Below are positions 30,471 through 42,600 of a stretch of 64,000 nt of DNA, in pieces (position 1 is the first letter of the stretch; the number at the start of each line of letters is the position of its first letter). The stretch is from Chlamydoabsidia padenii (taxonomy: Eukaryota > Mucoromycota > Mucoromycetes > Mucorales > Cunninghamellaceae): the NCBI GenBank assembly GCA_025330725.1, contig JAIWND010000003.1, positions 434,001-498,000 of the forward strand, given 5' to 3'. The notes beneath the pieces were generated by a model. It had not been told where the DNA came from. It saw nothing but the letters and a program-made list of their open reading frames with translations, and did not search any database. Position numbers and translations under genes: made by a program.

Positions 30471-33046
30471 GTACAAAGTAATCTCAACATGCCCTTCCAG
30501 TCTCCTGTGATCAACAAATATGTGATGGCAAGAACGTTTATTCCAAGAAATCATGGTGTTTCTCAAGGTATCTATGTGTTACAAAGTTTTGGTAACAGCC
30601 AGTTGTCGATTAAATCGGCTTCTATTAATCATTCTTTTGATTTTGGTAACTCTCAGGTGGCGGCAACTTTAGGTGGTGGTGATCCTCATGGTGAAGATGT
30701 TGGCGAAGAAAGTGAAGTTATTGATGAAGTTTGGTGAACATTCTCTACCATTGATTGAAGATATCCCCATTGCTGACCCTCAGGAATCAAGTAAAGATCT
30801 TCGTGGGATGTGTCCGATGATGTCCTTATCAAACTTCTTACGGATGTATCCAGCTACTGGTCGGCAAAAAGGCGACAATGACTGTTTCGATGAAAAACAT
30901 GGTGACGGAAAACTTTGAAACCACATGCATACACCATCTTCAACATTGTCTTCGTCGTGAAATCAAGGTAAAAAAAAAAAAAAAGAATATGCTATTGATT
31001 GGGATTGATGTACTCACTACGACATATAGATTTAATATTGACGTAGGATATCACCAACAAGGACGCAAAGAAAATTTCTTATCATTTGTATAACCAGTTA
31101 GCTGGTACAACCACCTCATACTGGCCGAAAAGTATCGACAAAACGGGTGAACTGGCAAGACACCTCGATAACATAGTCCGTACCGAATATCTGGGACCAA
31201 CACCAGTTACACCAACTTCTTTGACCAGCAATGTATCTGATTATATGGGGGTTTTTTATATGATCGCTCAACAGTATGATAGGTACAATCAATAATCAGC
31301 AAGTAAATTTGTAGATCATGTGTCTCTAGGGCGGCTATATCAACAACTACAAGGGAACGATGACTTCAAAACCATGCGGAACAGGAAACGGCAAAAACTA
31401 GCAAAAGAAGTTCGTCAGCAAATCAACACCAACGATGGCCGTTCTTTTCACTTTTACACCGAATTACCGTCTGTATTGGAAGATGCTGTCTCTACTCTTA
31501 TCATTGATACAAGAAAGCGAATTGCCAACTCCCTCCTTGTTAAGGCCGGCGACACCACCATATCTCGGGGCGATTGCCTTTTATCAAAAGCCGACTATCA
31601 TCCACTCTTTAATCTGCTTCCAAAGCGATCCTTACGTTTTGCCCTTTGTCACTATTCCAATCAGCACTCTGGTCCAACTTCTCAATGGTGTGGTCAGTGA
31701 TGGACCTCGTGTATCACGTAATAAAGGCATAGACAGAATCCGTGAACATTGTGAAACCTTTTATGAATTCTTCGATTTTGCAAAAGTGCGACTTGGATCA
31801 TGGTAAAAAACTGTAAAACATACATGAGCAGGCAGGCGGGAATGTTGTAACTAAATGATTTTATACTTACTATCGTAGCATGGGAAACCTGGACCAAATC
31901 GACCTGACTGATGATGCTCCTGAACAACGGCGACTGATCTTCATCAACTCCATATCCACAGACGGTTTTACAGTCAACGTACCGTTTAACAGACGAGCTA
32001 AGAAAGTATCACTCCCTGACCTCGACATGGACGATTTTAAGGAAGACCTTATAAATCATCAGCACCTAAACGATGACTTTCGACTTTGGGCCGTCGATCC
32101 TGGCATCAAAGATATATATTGTGCAACCGATGGACAGTCTGAATATCGTACAATCTCAACCAAGGAATGGCGCGCAAAGTGTGGAATTACAAGACGACTA
32201 TCGAATCAACTATGCCGAAAGCATGATAATGGTATCCTACAAATTGAATCCGATATGCCAATATGCCAACAACGAAAACATCGTCATCAACACAATATAC
32301 GGTGGCCGTGGTATACATCTTGAACCACTTGATGCCCTTTCTTAACCATTATGGGAATGTATTGTATGCCACTGAACGTCTTCTCAATTACTCTGGTGGT
32401 CAAAGCTGGATTATAACATAGTGCGAAACTTTACTGGTGGTGGACGAAAATACCAACACCGGACTGTGCCTAACCCAAGAACATCAAGTCGTAAGGAGTA
32501 AGTAAAACAAAAAGATGGTATATTGGTAGATAGTACTGATCCTAACATTTATTATTATCCTATCAGTAGCTGCCATTACAACAAACCCTTCACCTCCACC
32601 CTTACTACTATTCCCTTGCTGGCAATTGGTGATGGATCCTTCTGTATGACAATGAAAGGTATAAAACCTGGTATGTGGACCCGCGTCAAAAAGGTGATCA
32701 AGAAAGCTGAAATGGATAGAAAACTGGTTGTTGTTTCGATCAATGAAGCATTTACTTCAAAGGTAAAAGCAGATAAAGTAGTGTGTCACATTTGGTAATA
32801 GCTTGTCAATACAATTCATAATAGGTCTGTAGCAAATGCCAAACAAAAAATATGGTGAACAAGGTCATCGATGGCACTTCGAAATTACGCTCGGTGTTGG
32901 TCTGCCTAGATTGCAAGACTGTGTGGAATCGGGATGTCAACGCCGCCAACAACACATATTCCCTTGCTACACATATAATGAACAACAACCCTCGCCCTGC
33001 CATTTTTAGTCACCAATTCTCAATTTCAACTCCAAATCTACGTTAG

Positions 33047-33081
33047 GGCAAAACCTATCATCGATACAGGTAAGTTCATCG

Positions 33082-33114
<33 letters not shown>

Positions 33115-33385
33115 GGTTGTGTGCATTGATTGATCTCCTTCTGTTATGTTTTAATGTCCGCTGTCTCAAAAAAAAAAAAATGACGCTGTCACAATTTTAA
33201 ATGGTATTGCCTTCTTTTACCTTCTTACTTTTTCTTTTACTTCTTGTCCACCTCTACGTTATACACCCACTCTGACTCTTATTTATTGAAATAAAAACAA
33301 AAAAGTTAACCAATAGTAGTCTTTACTCCCATATATCTTTTATAACCTATCCCTCAACAACAACAACAACAACAACAACAACAAG
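33047..33385. other. Intergenic: Fanzor 3' flank and DEF1 promoter
   Basis: Holds A tracts (33082-33111 and 33168-33180), pyrimidine-rich sequence and a leader of about nine CAA units (33355-33382) ending just before the DEF1 ATG. No gene was seen. Confidence 0.5.
33355..33383 (+). repeat. (CAA)n leader of the Def1-like gene
   Basis: Nine CAA units sit directly before the ATG at 33386. Unstructured CAA leaders are known to favour efficient initiation in fungi; any such effect here is inferred. Confidence 0.7.
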
Positions 33386-35600
33386 ATGCCCACCCATACT
33401 GGCTCACGACGTCCTCCCAAGAATAACAACAACAACAACAACACTAATGGCAATGACTTTAAGAGTTTGAAAACACTCTATCGCCAACAATTACCGACAT
33501 TACGTGAACTATTCCCTGGTTGGAGCCAAGAAGATCTTGTTGCTGCTATGCATGAAGCTAATGGGGATCTCGAACTGACTATTGGCCGCATCATGGAAGG
33601 TACAGTACACAAGAAAAAAAAAAACTTGAAGTCATCTGACGGGTATAAATTAACCATTTTCTTATGTATAGGACATGCCAATCAATGGGACCAAGTTAAA
33701 GTCAAAAAGTCAAAACCTCCTCAAAAACAACCTACAACCAGTGGCACAACTAACGCAAAGAAAACAGAAGGACTAAATGGAACACGAGGTAATCAATCGT
33801 CATTTGGATAAACAAACAAATACTTGTATGATGATATTTAACACCTATTTTTATTTTATTTTTTTTATTATTATCCATAGATACTTCTCATGGTATAAAA
33901 GGAAAAAACGGAAAACCACGTAAGTCATCAAACTAGTAAAAAATAACCAGTGAAGGCTCATTCTTCCCCTTACGCTTTGCTTTTTTTTAGGGGGCAAATC
34001 TGGTCACAAGGCACAACGAAACAAGAAAGAAAATGAAGAAACACCAAAACCTGTCGAAAAAGAAGAAGAAAAGAAACCATCATGGGCAAGTATACTAAAG
34101 TAAGTTGTCACTCCAAATAAGGGTAATGATGAATGATATTGATCAACTTTTTTTTAAAACAATAGAGGACCAACAAAGCTCGAACCTCCAGTAGAACCAC
34201 CAAAGCCAATACCATCATGTACAACAGCAGCAGATCCCATAACCGACAGTCATAACGAAGAGGTGATGGAACCAGACGGCGATGGAAACGACGAAAATGA
34301 CCAGACTCATGATAACAGCACACTAGAAACTGATCAGGAACCAGTAACTTTATCAACAGACGAGCTTGATCCCACCATAGTAGTAGAAGAAACGAACCCA
34401 ACTGATACTACGGAACAACCGGAGGAGGATGAACAACAAGACGACAAGGTGGAAACAACTAACAACAATGAACTACAACAATCAACATCATCATCAGCTG
34501 AAACTTTGGTGACGCCAACCGAACTAGTGGTCGAATCACAAGAGCCTCAACAATACATGGCATTCCGTAAAGTACCTGTGCGTCGCTTGAAACAAGATGA
34601 ACCTGTCGTCCTCCCTGGTGGTGCGCCTGGTCTCGAAAATGTTAGCTTGCAATTCGGCAGTCTTAATCTATCCATAGGTGAAGAACAACAACAACAACAA
34701 CAACAACAAACACAACATATTGAAGAAGATAAACAAGAAGATGAACAAGATGGGAAACAACAACCAGAAGAAGACGAAAAAGAAGATACAGCAACTAATG
34801 ATCCTGCTCCTCAAACTACAGAAGATGCTCCAACACCAGCTAACACTATAAGCACTACTACTACTACTACTACTGCTCAACCAACTACATCATTATCATC
34901 AGCAACAACAGCAGCAACCAATTCTCAAGTAAATCTTCCTAAAGTGCCAGAAACAACTGTATACCATCAACCTCAGGCTCAACAACAACAACAAACTCAG
35001 ATGCCTCAACCTCAATTCCAGCAGCATCAACAGTACCAACAACAGAACTTCCAACCTCAACTTCAACAACCCTCTGTCTTACCATCCACTGATGCTCATA
35101 TCAACCCTTATGCACAATATGGTCCTAACCCTATTCCTGGTAATGGTCAATACCAAGGTTTTACTGATCCTGGCATGGTCACTGTACCTGATTATTACAA
35201 TGCTGATGCTCAGCGCCCAATGGTAAGCATTAGATGAAAAAGGAATGGGAATGATTCATTACTAATAACACTTGGCCTTTTTATCTTGATTAGAATTACT
35301 ACGATCCTTACAACCAATCACCCTCTGTTGGAAATGCCCATTTATACGGACGTGGTAAATACAACAATACACAAGACGGAATGACACCTTCACCTACTTC
35401 TCGTGGTATGATGGGCAACCACAATTCAGCACCTGTAATGCAAGTCCCACAACAACATCAGGCGGGAATGTATGGCGGAAATACTGGCAGCTACTACTCT
35501 TACTACTACATGCCTAGCCAATATCAAGGTTATCAACAAACTGGGTATCAACAACCTGTACCTCAACAGTATCAACCACCACAGCAATTCCAGCACCCTC

Positions 35601-35634
<34 letters not shown>

Positions 35635-36310
35635 GATCCCACAACAACCTCCACAAATCCCACAACAGCAACAACAGCAGCAGCAACAACAGCCTCAGTC
35701 TCAACAAACACAACAGCAACAGCAATCACAACAGCAACAGCAACAACAATCTCAATCACAAAAACCACCTCAAACATCCTACATGACTCCGAATACGTAT
35801 CCTATGTATGGAAAGCAAAACAACACGGTCTATCAAGATTATACCAACCCACAATCATACGATGACAGCATGATGCACGCCAATGGAACTCAAGGATTAA
35901 TGTACGACAAGCAATATCAATCACCTAATAACAGTTTACCTCATATGCAACAATACCTTGGTGGAAACATGAACTCTCAGCAACAAAATCATGTCCAACA
36001 ACAACAACCTTCTGGTATGATCAATGGTCAAACAAAGGATCCAATGATGAATGGGTTCGATAAACAACAAGGTCAACCAATGCAACCTGCCCTCACACAA
36101 GGAAACTATCAACAACCACAGTATCAACAATACAATCATCATCAACCTCACTATCAACAACAACAGCAACAACAACAACAACAACAACCATTTTTATATC
36201 AACAGCAACAGCAGCCTTACAATCCCAGTTCAATGACATCTTACCCTGCTCGTCAACCTCATCACCAACAACAACAACAACAACAACATCCTTACTGGCA
36301 ACAAGCATAA
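33386..36310 (+). CDS. DEF1: Def1-like CUE-domain, Gln-rich RNA polymerase II degradation factor
   Basis: Six exons: 33386-33599, 33672-33788, 33881-33919, 33991-34099, 34166-35222 and 35294-36310, giving 850 residues. An N-terminal CUE domain (about residues 24-78) contains LKTLYRQQLPTLRELFPGW, EDLVAAMHEANGDLELTI and EGHANQWDQVK, which match the Def1 CUE. A Lys/Glu-rich linker follows. The middle is acidic Asp/Glu/Thr-rich, with a PVVLPGGAPGLENVSLQFGS block. The C-terminal ~450 residues are Gln/Pro/Asn-rich with long Gln runs. Yeast Def1 is cut by the proteasome and then brings ubiquitin ligase to stalled polymerase II. The Gln-rich tail keeps it cytoplasmic until cleavage. Orthology rests on CUE plus architecture. 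Confidence 0.85.
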
Positions 36311-36684
36311 TTATAGCTCTCCATTTATTTCCCTTGTTTTATCATCATTATTATTACTTTTATCATTGTGTTTCTTTTACCATTTTATTCCTTCAATAAA
36401 CTGTACATATAAAAATGTTTTTCTTTTGAAAACAGCTATATAATTTTAAACCCCGCTTTCCTTGACGGCGTTTGAATTTATCTTTCTAAAAATAAATTCG
36501 AAATGGGTGGGTGCATTTTTATTCGTTCGTCTCTCTTTCACTTTTATATCACTTGGGCTCATCATCCCTCTATCACTATCCATCTTTATTCTATTTGAAC
36601 TATATATATATATATATACATCTATACCCTCTCTTTATTTATCATCCTTCTCTCTTGTTTATTGTATACAGTTTGTGTAATTCT
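36311..36684. other. Intergenic: DEF1 3' end and NIPA promoter
   Basis: Has an AATAAA signal (36395-36400), TTTTAAACCCCGC (36444-36456), a (TA)n stretch (about 36601-36618) and a pyrimidine-rich leader. No gene was seen. Confidence 0.5.
36444..36456 (+). promoter_or_regulatory. Recurrent promoter motif, NIPA copy
   Basis: TTTTAAACCCCGC lies about 230 bases before the NIPA-type ATG. The same 13 bases occur at 55123-55135. Confidence 0.45.
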
Positions 36685-38030
36685 ATGATAGAACTACTTT
36701 TATCATCTATACGATTACTTGGAAACAATAGCAAAGAGGTGTTGATGCCATTGATGGTTGCGCTGCTGGCCAGCATGACTCAAGCCTTGGGTATCTCATT
36801 GCAACGTCGATCTCACCTGGAACAACCTACCGTCACTTTATTCCGACGACCACTCTGGGTCACCGGTTTCCTTATCTATACCCTCAGTAACTTGGTCGGA
36901 TCCACTTGTACTATTGGTTATCTCCCCATTGTCATTCTCGCTCCTGTCGGTGCTATAGGGCTGGTATTCAATGCCGTGTTTGCTAAACTTGTCCTTGGCG
37001 ATCCCTTCTCCTCAAAAACCATCATGGGTAAGTACAAAAGGAAGAAAGAAAAAGACACTTAACATTGGACTTATCAATAGGAACGGCTTTGATTGTCACT
37101 GGTGCCATGTTGGTGGCTGGCTTTGGTGTTGTACCCGAACCCAATCATACACTAGAAGATTTAATTCAACTCTACAAACGACCTTCCTTCATCATCTATT
37201 TTACTCTTATCGAATTCTGCACATGTTTTGGTTTACTCACGACTCATATAATCGAATATGGACTAAAAAGAAACACTCATTGGCAAATCAAATATCCCGA
37301 TCTCAAAATGTGGTTAGGTATCAGGTAAGGCATAATTAAATAAACAAAAGATGGATCAACTCATTTTTTTTTGTGTTTTTTTTTTTTTTTTTTTTTGTCT
37401 CTTTAGTTTTGGTGTATTTGGGGCCAATATCAGCAGTCAAGCCATGCTGTTTGCGAAAAGTGGATTGGAATTATTGATTCTAACTGTCTTCCATGGGGAT
37501 AATCAATTCATTTATCCATTAACTTGGGTCCTAGTTATCGCATTGATCTTTACAGCAGTATTACAGGTAAAGGGGTTGACTGACAAGGACGTAAAAAAAA
37601 AGGGGGGGGAATGGCGCTAACTAATATATATCTACTTTACAATTAGTTATATTATTTGAATCGTGGGGTCCAACTATGTGATACTATCATCCTTGTACCT
37701 TTGAACTTTTGCTCCTTCAATGTGTCCTGTTTGTTTAATGGATTGGTTTATTATAATCAGTGGGATCGACTGTTTTGGTGGCAAGTGGTCTTGGTCTTGA
37801 TTGGGATTGCCATATTAGTATGGGGGGTTTTGATCATCTCCTTTCATTCGACAACAACAACAACAACAACATCCTCATCTTCAGCTAGTAAAGTAACTTC
37901 CTCATCGCCGCCTCCTTCTCACCATCACTTTGTCCAAACGCCTGGTAGTTGGTGGCAACGCACTCGACGGATCTTGGGCGCCAAACACACACAAGCCGAT
38001 GAAACTACTCCACTCATCCCTTCATCTTAG
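36685..38030 (+). CDS. NIPA-type magnesium transporter (DUF803 family)
   Basis: Four exons: 36685-37027, 37081-37324, 37407-37566 and 37647-38030, giving 376 residues. It is an all-membrane protein of about nine hydrophobic segments with the NIPA/EamA-like layout. Hallmarks are the ISLQRRSHLE loop, GFLIYTLSNL, LAPVGAIGLVFNAVFAKLVL, VVPEPNHTLEDL and the FGANISSQAMLFAKSGLELL segment. NIPA proteins are Mg2+ transporters of the endosome/plasma membrane. Most of the fungal branch is uncharacterised, so the ion is inferred from the family. The C-terminal tail is Ser/Thr-rich and cytosolic, ending in an ETTPLIPS dileucine-like sequence typical of endosomal or vacuolar membrane proteins. Confidence 0.85.
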
Positions 38031-38703
38031 ATGTAAACTAGCCAATATCTCTCTCCCACACCAACTAACTTAATTATATTTACATCCTCTCCCTTTTTTT
38101 TTTTTTACTTTTTAATTGTAAATGACATAATAAAAAACTTGACTATCATTGCAACTGAAATTGTCTTCAGTAATTTGACCATGTATGTGTTGCATGGCAA
38201 GATATGCGGGATTTAAAGTTGGCCCATAAAAGGAAACCATGTTCCATTGGTTTGTAAAGTCAAAAAAAAAGGGATGCATAAACAAAGCTAAACAACTTGT
38301 TGAAGTATCCCAAGAAGGAAGGATTATAAGGTAAACCTATACATATGTAGGCGCTGCTAGTACACACATTTCGCAGTGGCTTGCAATTCGATTTTTGGGA
38401 GGTTTGTCACAGATTTCACAAGTCATTGTTATTTTATTGATTGACCAAAAATAAGTTCAATGTGGTAATAAACGATCTTTAAATACCGTTTGTCAAGTTC
38501 ATTTTCCTTCCGGCACCACTAAATAATTTCATGCAGACAAATCCAAATCCGCATCAAGCGATATTTTTTAATCCCGCACCAAGTCCCGCTATTTAATCAG
38601 CACTCCTTTCCCTTTTCTTCTTGTCTTTCTCATTCAACTCTTCATTCTACTATAAACCTGACATTTAATACTTCCCAACAATACAAATGTTGCAGCAAAG
38701 TTA
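38031..38703. other. Intergenic with promoter motifs
   Basis: Contains NIPA 3' signals (AATAAAAA near 38130), GCGGGATTTAAA (38206-38217) and a double CCCGC cluster (about 38571-38594) about 110-130 bases before the small gene. A short uORF of five codons starts at 38688. No other gene was seen. Confidence 0.5.
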
Positions 38704-39151
38704 ATGGATGACACTGGAAAAACGCACACGACTACAAGACGCATGACAAGGCAAGCAACCAAAGAAAAAAAAAAAAAAAAGAAAGCGCTATCAGTCAAAG
38801 ATGCCTCAACATAATCTGCTTTTTTGTTTTTCTTTTGTTTAGCTCACTGCCAGTAGCAGCTTCTTCAAGGTCAACAGAAGCACCACCACCAACTGGTTCG
38901 AGTGATAGGTACGTATCTTTTCTAGAAGGTATCTGAGCAACAATTCATATTAGCTCACACTTCCTTATTATTCTTACAGATCCTCGCTATCTCTGGACAA
39001 CACCGGCCAAACGGAAAGGTAATTGTAGAAGCAACTACATACAACATCATACTAACCTACTTTATCACTTTGTATATATTCTAGTCAATCAGCATTCCAG
39101 TTCCTCAATGATGGTCGAAAACGACGCCGCTGCAAGGGTGCCAGATCATAG
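38704..39151 (+). CDS. Small basic 72-residue protein, unknown, four exons
   Basis: Exons 38704-38750, 38843-38908, 38980-39018 and 39085-39151 join into one frame of 72 codons. All three introns are in phase 2 and every exon ends in AG. The first intron would use a GC donor (GCAAGC). The protein is Ser/Thr-rich with a distinctive C-terminus (SAFQFLNDGRKRRRCKGARS) whose basic cluster could be a nuclear localisation signal. I do not recognise the family. Support comes from three consistent introns in a row plus a promoter motif; against it are its small size and a five-codon uORF at 38688. Confidence 0.6.
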
Positions 39152-39649
39152 TAGATATCTAGTAGTCGTAGTTGTATGTGTGTAATGTAGATGTTTAGTA
39201 ATAGTAATAATATACAGGCAATATTATAATGACACCAATCCATGATGATCAACCAATAAATCAAATTACATCGTATCATATTTTTTACCTAATGTTTAAG
39301 AGGGGGTGATTATACAAAAAAGGCGTCATGCAAGGCGTCTCTGAAATTTCTGAAAGGTAATTTCAGAGTTTCCAGAGACGACCCCAATTTTAGTCATGTC
39401 ATTTCCCATAGTGTGATATACAGTGCACATAGACACAGATAGAGTATAATATAGATTTTTATTGTACAAATTGTAGATAATATAAAAGGTCATATAATTG
39501 TGTTTACTAAGGATAAGGGTGGAGACGGGATATATCTTGATGATAATTTCGTGGTATAGAATAGATATGGGCAAAGGTGAGTGGAATATAAAAAAAAAAA
39601 AGTAAATACAATATACAAAATCAGATAAGGGTAGATGGGAGAAGGGATG
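39152..39649. other. Convergent 3' region
   Basis: Between the small gene and the CLIP-like gene. It has an inverted pair of GGTAATTTCAGA / TCTGAAATT-type arms around 39342-39366 that can form a hairpin, and poly(A) signals. No gene was seen. Confidence 0.5.
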
Positions 39650-42600
39650 TTAAAATGTTTCGTTTTGATTGGGGCAGCTTGATGTGTTGTGTAGTCCATG
39701 TTCATCACAGTTTTCACAAAACTAGAGAAGAAGAAAAAAAGATGATGAGTACATGTGTTCGTTGATTCTTTTTTTCTTTTGCTTTTGATTTACCGGTCGT
39801 TCCAATGTATCCCTAGTTCCACCAAGCACAGCTTTGCAGCTCATCAAGTCATGACCAGAGGTTTCGCAGATTTCACAATAAGGTCCATCATCCGTCATGG
39901 GCCCGGTAATACTAGTCCCACTACTACTACTACTATTGCTGACCAGTCCATGATTAAGATCGGTTCGTTTCTTGGCAACCTGTTCTTCACGGAGTTCCAT
40001 GATATCATCCCGTAATCGACTAGCCGTCTTGCGTTCGTTTTCCAATGCTGTTTCCAGATCCGCCTCCTTGAATATCTTGGCTTCAATGATACTTTCCAAT
40101 TCGGTCACATCACGATTCAAGCTCTTGATTTCCCGTTGGTGCTTTTGATCGGCTTGGTGTTGTTGATCCTTGATACGTTGTAATTCGGAAGCGTGTTGCA
40201 GGGAGAGTTTTTCCATCTGTCGTTTCGTTTCCGCCACTTGTCGTTCGAGATGGGCTACTTTTTCGTCAGGAGAGAGATGATGATCGTCTGTGCTGGTTGG
40301 TGGTGGCAAGACCAGCCCTTCCGAGTGAAGCTTTTCTACTTCCTCCATCAGTTTAAGGCATTCGGTTTCCATTTGCTTGTGCGATTCTTTCAATGCATCG
40401 TGGTCGAGAGCCAATTTTTTATTGTCCGCCTTGAGTCGTTGGATCATCGAGTCGTCACCTTTATTTGCTGCTGCCAGTTCCGCGCTTTCCTTTTGTTTTG
40501 TAAGCATGGTATTTTGGGCTTCCAATCGTTCGATTTCACTGCGTAGCATATTCATGTCCTTGGCCTGTTGTTGTTTTTCCTTGATCCAGTCATCCATAGT
40601 GGATGAAGAGTTGCGCAGAGAAGATAATGTTGATTCCACCTTGACAAGATCCGCTTGAGCCAATTCGAGTTCACGATCCACCTTTTCCTTGGCCTCCAAA
40701 AGTCGACGCAGTTCATTTTGAGTCTTGGTTTGAGATTCCACCGCGGTTCGAACATCATCCAAGTAGCGACCCCGTGCTTGTAGTTGTTCGTCATAGTTGT
40801 GTTGGAGTTGTTGCACCTGTTCTTCCAATTGTTGCTTTTCAGAGTCGAGTTTTTCAGCCCGCTTTGCCTGATCCTCCAAGGCTTCCATCTTTTGTTTGAC
40901 TAGTTGGTGATCCGCTTGTTCGGCCGAGAGTTGTTGTGTATATCGTTCAATGGTTTCGTTCAGACGCTGGCGTTCGCTATCCCATACTTGTTTGATACTG
41001 TCCATTTGTTCTGCCTGGTTACTAGTGTCCACAAGTCGATCGATTTCTTGCTTGAGCTTGGCGACGGTCGTTTCCCAGTTTTGACGTTCAGTGTCAAAAG
41101 ATTGCATCTTGAGTGAGTGTTGTCGTTTCAAAGCCGCCATCGTTTCCTCAAAGGTATCCAAAGCATCAGCCCCCGTCTTGACCAAATGAGCCTTTTCAAG
41201 TTCCAGGGACGCCACCTTGTGTTGTTCATCTTGTAGATTAGCATGAATGGCTTCCATTGCCACCCGATTGAGTTCCACCGAGTTTTCATACAGTTCGATA
41301 CTTTCCATACCCGCCACTTTAAGTTCATCCACCGTTTCTTCCAAAGCATGAATGCGTTTCTTGTAATCTTCCACCGTAGCGGTTTCCTTGGCGAGGTGTT
41401 CCTTTGCGATAGCATAGTCCCGTTTGATGCTGTCGAATTCCCCTCTAGTAACGCACCCTTCGTGATCGACCCATTTGGCTTCCAAGACTTGAATTTCTTC
41501 ACGGAGTCGTTCCTTATCCCGATTGTGTCGTTCACCATCCATACGCACCCGACGGAGTTCACGTTCCTTTTCATCCACCAAGTTGCGGTATTGTTCCACC
41601 TGTTCAGAGAGAGTACCCAAAAACATATCCTTGGCCCGCATTGCATCCATCAGAGAAGACATCTTATCGTGGACTTCCTCCATTTCCATTTCCATCTGGC
41701 GTTGACGTTCTTGCATTTCTTCAGGATCCTGGGAGTAAAAATTGGCAGTGGTTTGTACAGTCCGAGAGGCAAGCGCAGCCGCCGCATTGGCTTCGGCAAC
41801 CACGAGCTTTTGTTCCAATTCTTGCACCTTTTGTTCCATCTGATTCTTGGCCTTGCGAGTATCACCCAAAGAAGTCAAGAGTTCGTCTCGTTCCTTGATC
41901 AGTTCGGATTGTTCAGTTTCCAGCTCAAACACCCGGTTTTCCAGTTTCTTGATAGTGGATTGCATTGTGTCGCGATCCGAGTCCCAGGCCTTTTTCTTGG
42001 TGTCATGGTCTTGTTTGATTTCTTCTACAATTGCCTTGTGTCCCTCTAGAGTAAAGTAGTCGTCATCACTATCCACCGAGGATTGACCATCCGAGTTCTT
42101 CTTCATTTTCTTCAACACCATGGATCGTTCAAGGATTTGTTCCGCCGTCTTGTTTTGTGTGTTTTCCAGCTTGAGATACTTGTTTTCAGCTTCAAGGACC
42201 TCCACCCGCAGTTGTAGTTGTTGTAGACGCATCACCGATTCATCTGGCGCTTGAGCAATGGCTTCTCCAAGGACACGTTCTAGGCGAGCTTGTGCATCTT
42301 CTTCGGTTTGAATTGGTGAGCTAGAAGTTTGTATGGATGATGAGGGTGTGTCGGTGGATTCAGACATGGCGAGATTGACAGGTACTGGTGTATCGGTAAG
42401 CATGTGTTCATCAGATATGACCAAACTATCATCCTGAGTATAGTAATCATCCATTTCAACTAAATCATCTGCATGTTGTTGTTGTGGCTGTTGTTGTTGA
42501 TAAGATGATGATGATCGACGAGGACGAGCAGCAGAAGAGGAAGTAGAAGCCCGACTAAGTCGACGTCGTTGACCAGTTGGTGTTGGAGATTGAGCTGGTG

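Larger units (their letters stand above)
28979..33046 (+). pseudogene. Decayed Fanzor (eukaryotic TnpB-like RNA-guided nuclease) gene
   Basis: Coding segments run collinearly over 4 kb but switch frame and hit stops. A likely first exon (28979-29102) is followed by a zinc-knuckle segment (about 29187-29262). An intron (29263-29326) leads to a basic helical segment (29327-29454). The Fanzor N-terminal region starts near 29491 (LNRLLKLDVEQ, IKTQMFVNYYF). Repeat-like beta rungs follow (29950-30470), then a helical segment with DITNKDAKKISYHLYNQL after a clean intron (30968-31046). The nuclease core follows. RuvC-I is AVDPGIKDIYCATDG (Asp codon 32096). VRNFTGGGRKY is the usual pre-RuvC-II segment. 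RuvC-II is INEAFTSK (Glu codon 32745). The zinc finger is CSKC (32828) and CLDC (32903). RuvC-III is NRDVNAANN (Asp codon 32933). Breaks lie near 29185 (lost acceptor), 30256, 30440, 30735, 30880, 31300-31700, 32200 and 32400. Active-site residues survive, so decay looks recent. Family call is from motifs; Fanzor1-like is inference. Confidence 0.8.
28979..33046 (+). mobile_element. Fanzor-bearing transposon relic, ends undefined
   Basis: Fanzor genes are carried by transposons (IS607-like or various eukaryotic DNA transposons). No flanking transposase gene, clear terminal inverted repeat or target-site duplication could be seen, so only the coding span is given. A 30-base A tract (33082-33111) lies shortly after the stop codon. 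Whether this was ever an independent element or a captured gene cannot be decided from this copy. Confidence 0.5.

Noticed and set aside
33082..33111. Poly(A) tail of a retroposed copy next to the Fanzor relic
   Set aside because: Homopolymer A/T runs are common in this genome and there is no target-site duplication; the Fanzor relic also keeps introns, so it is not a retrocopy.
35426..35777. Leu- and Val-rich antisense frames opposite the DEF1 Gln repeats
   Set aside because: Reverse reading of CAA/CAG runs yields Leu, Val or Cys repeats; not membrane proteins.
41243..42049. Plus-strand open frame of 268 codons inside the CLIP-like gene
   Set aside because: Antisense reading of the Gln/Glu/Lys-rich coiled coil, which gives a Phe/Leu-rich nonsense protein; no splice or promoter support.
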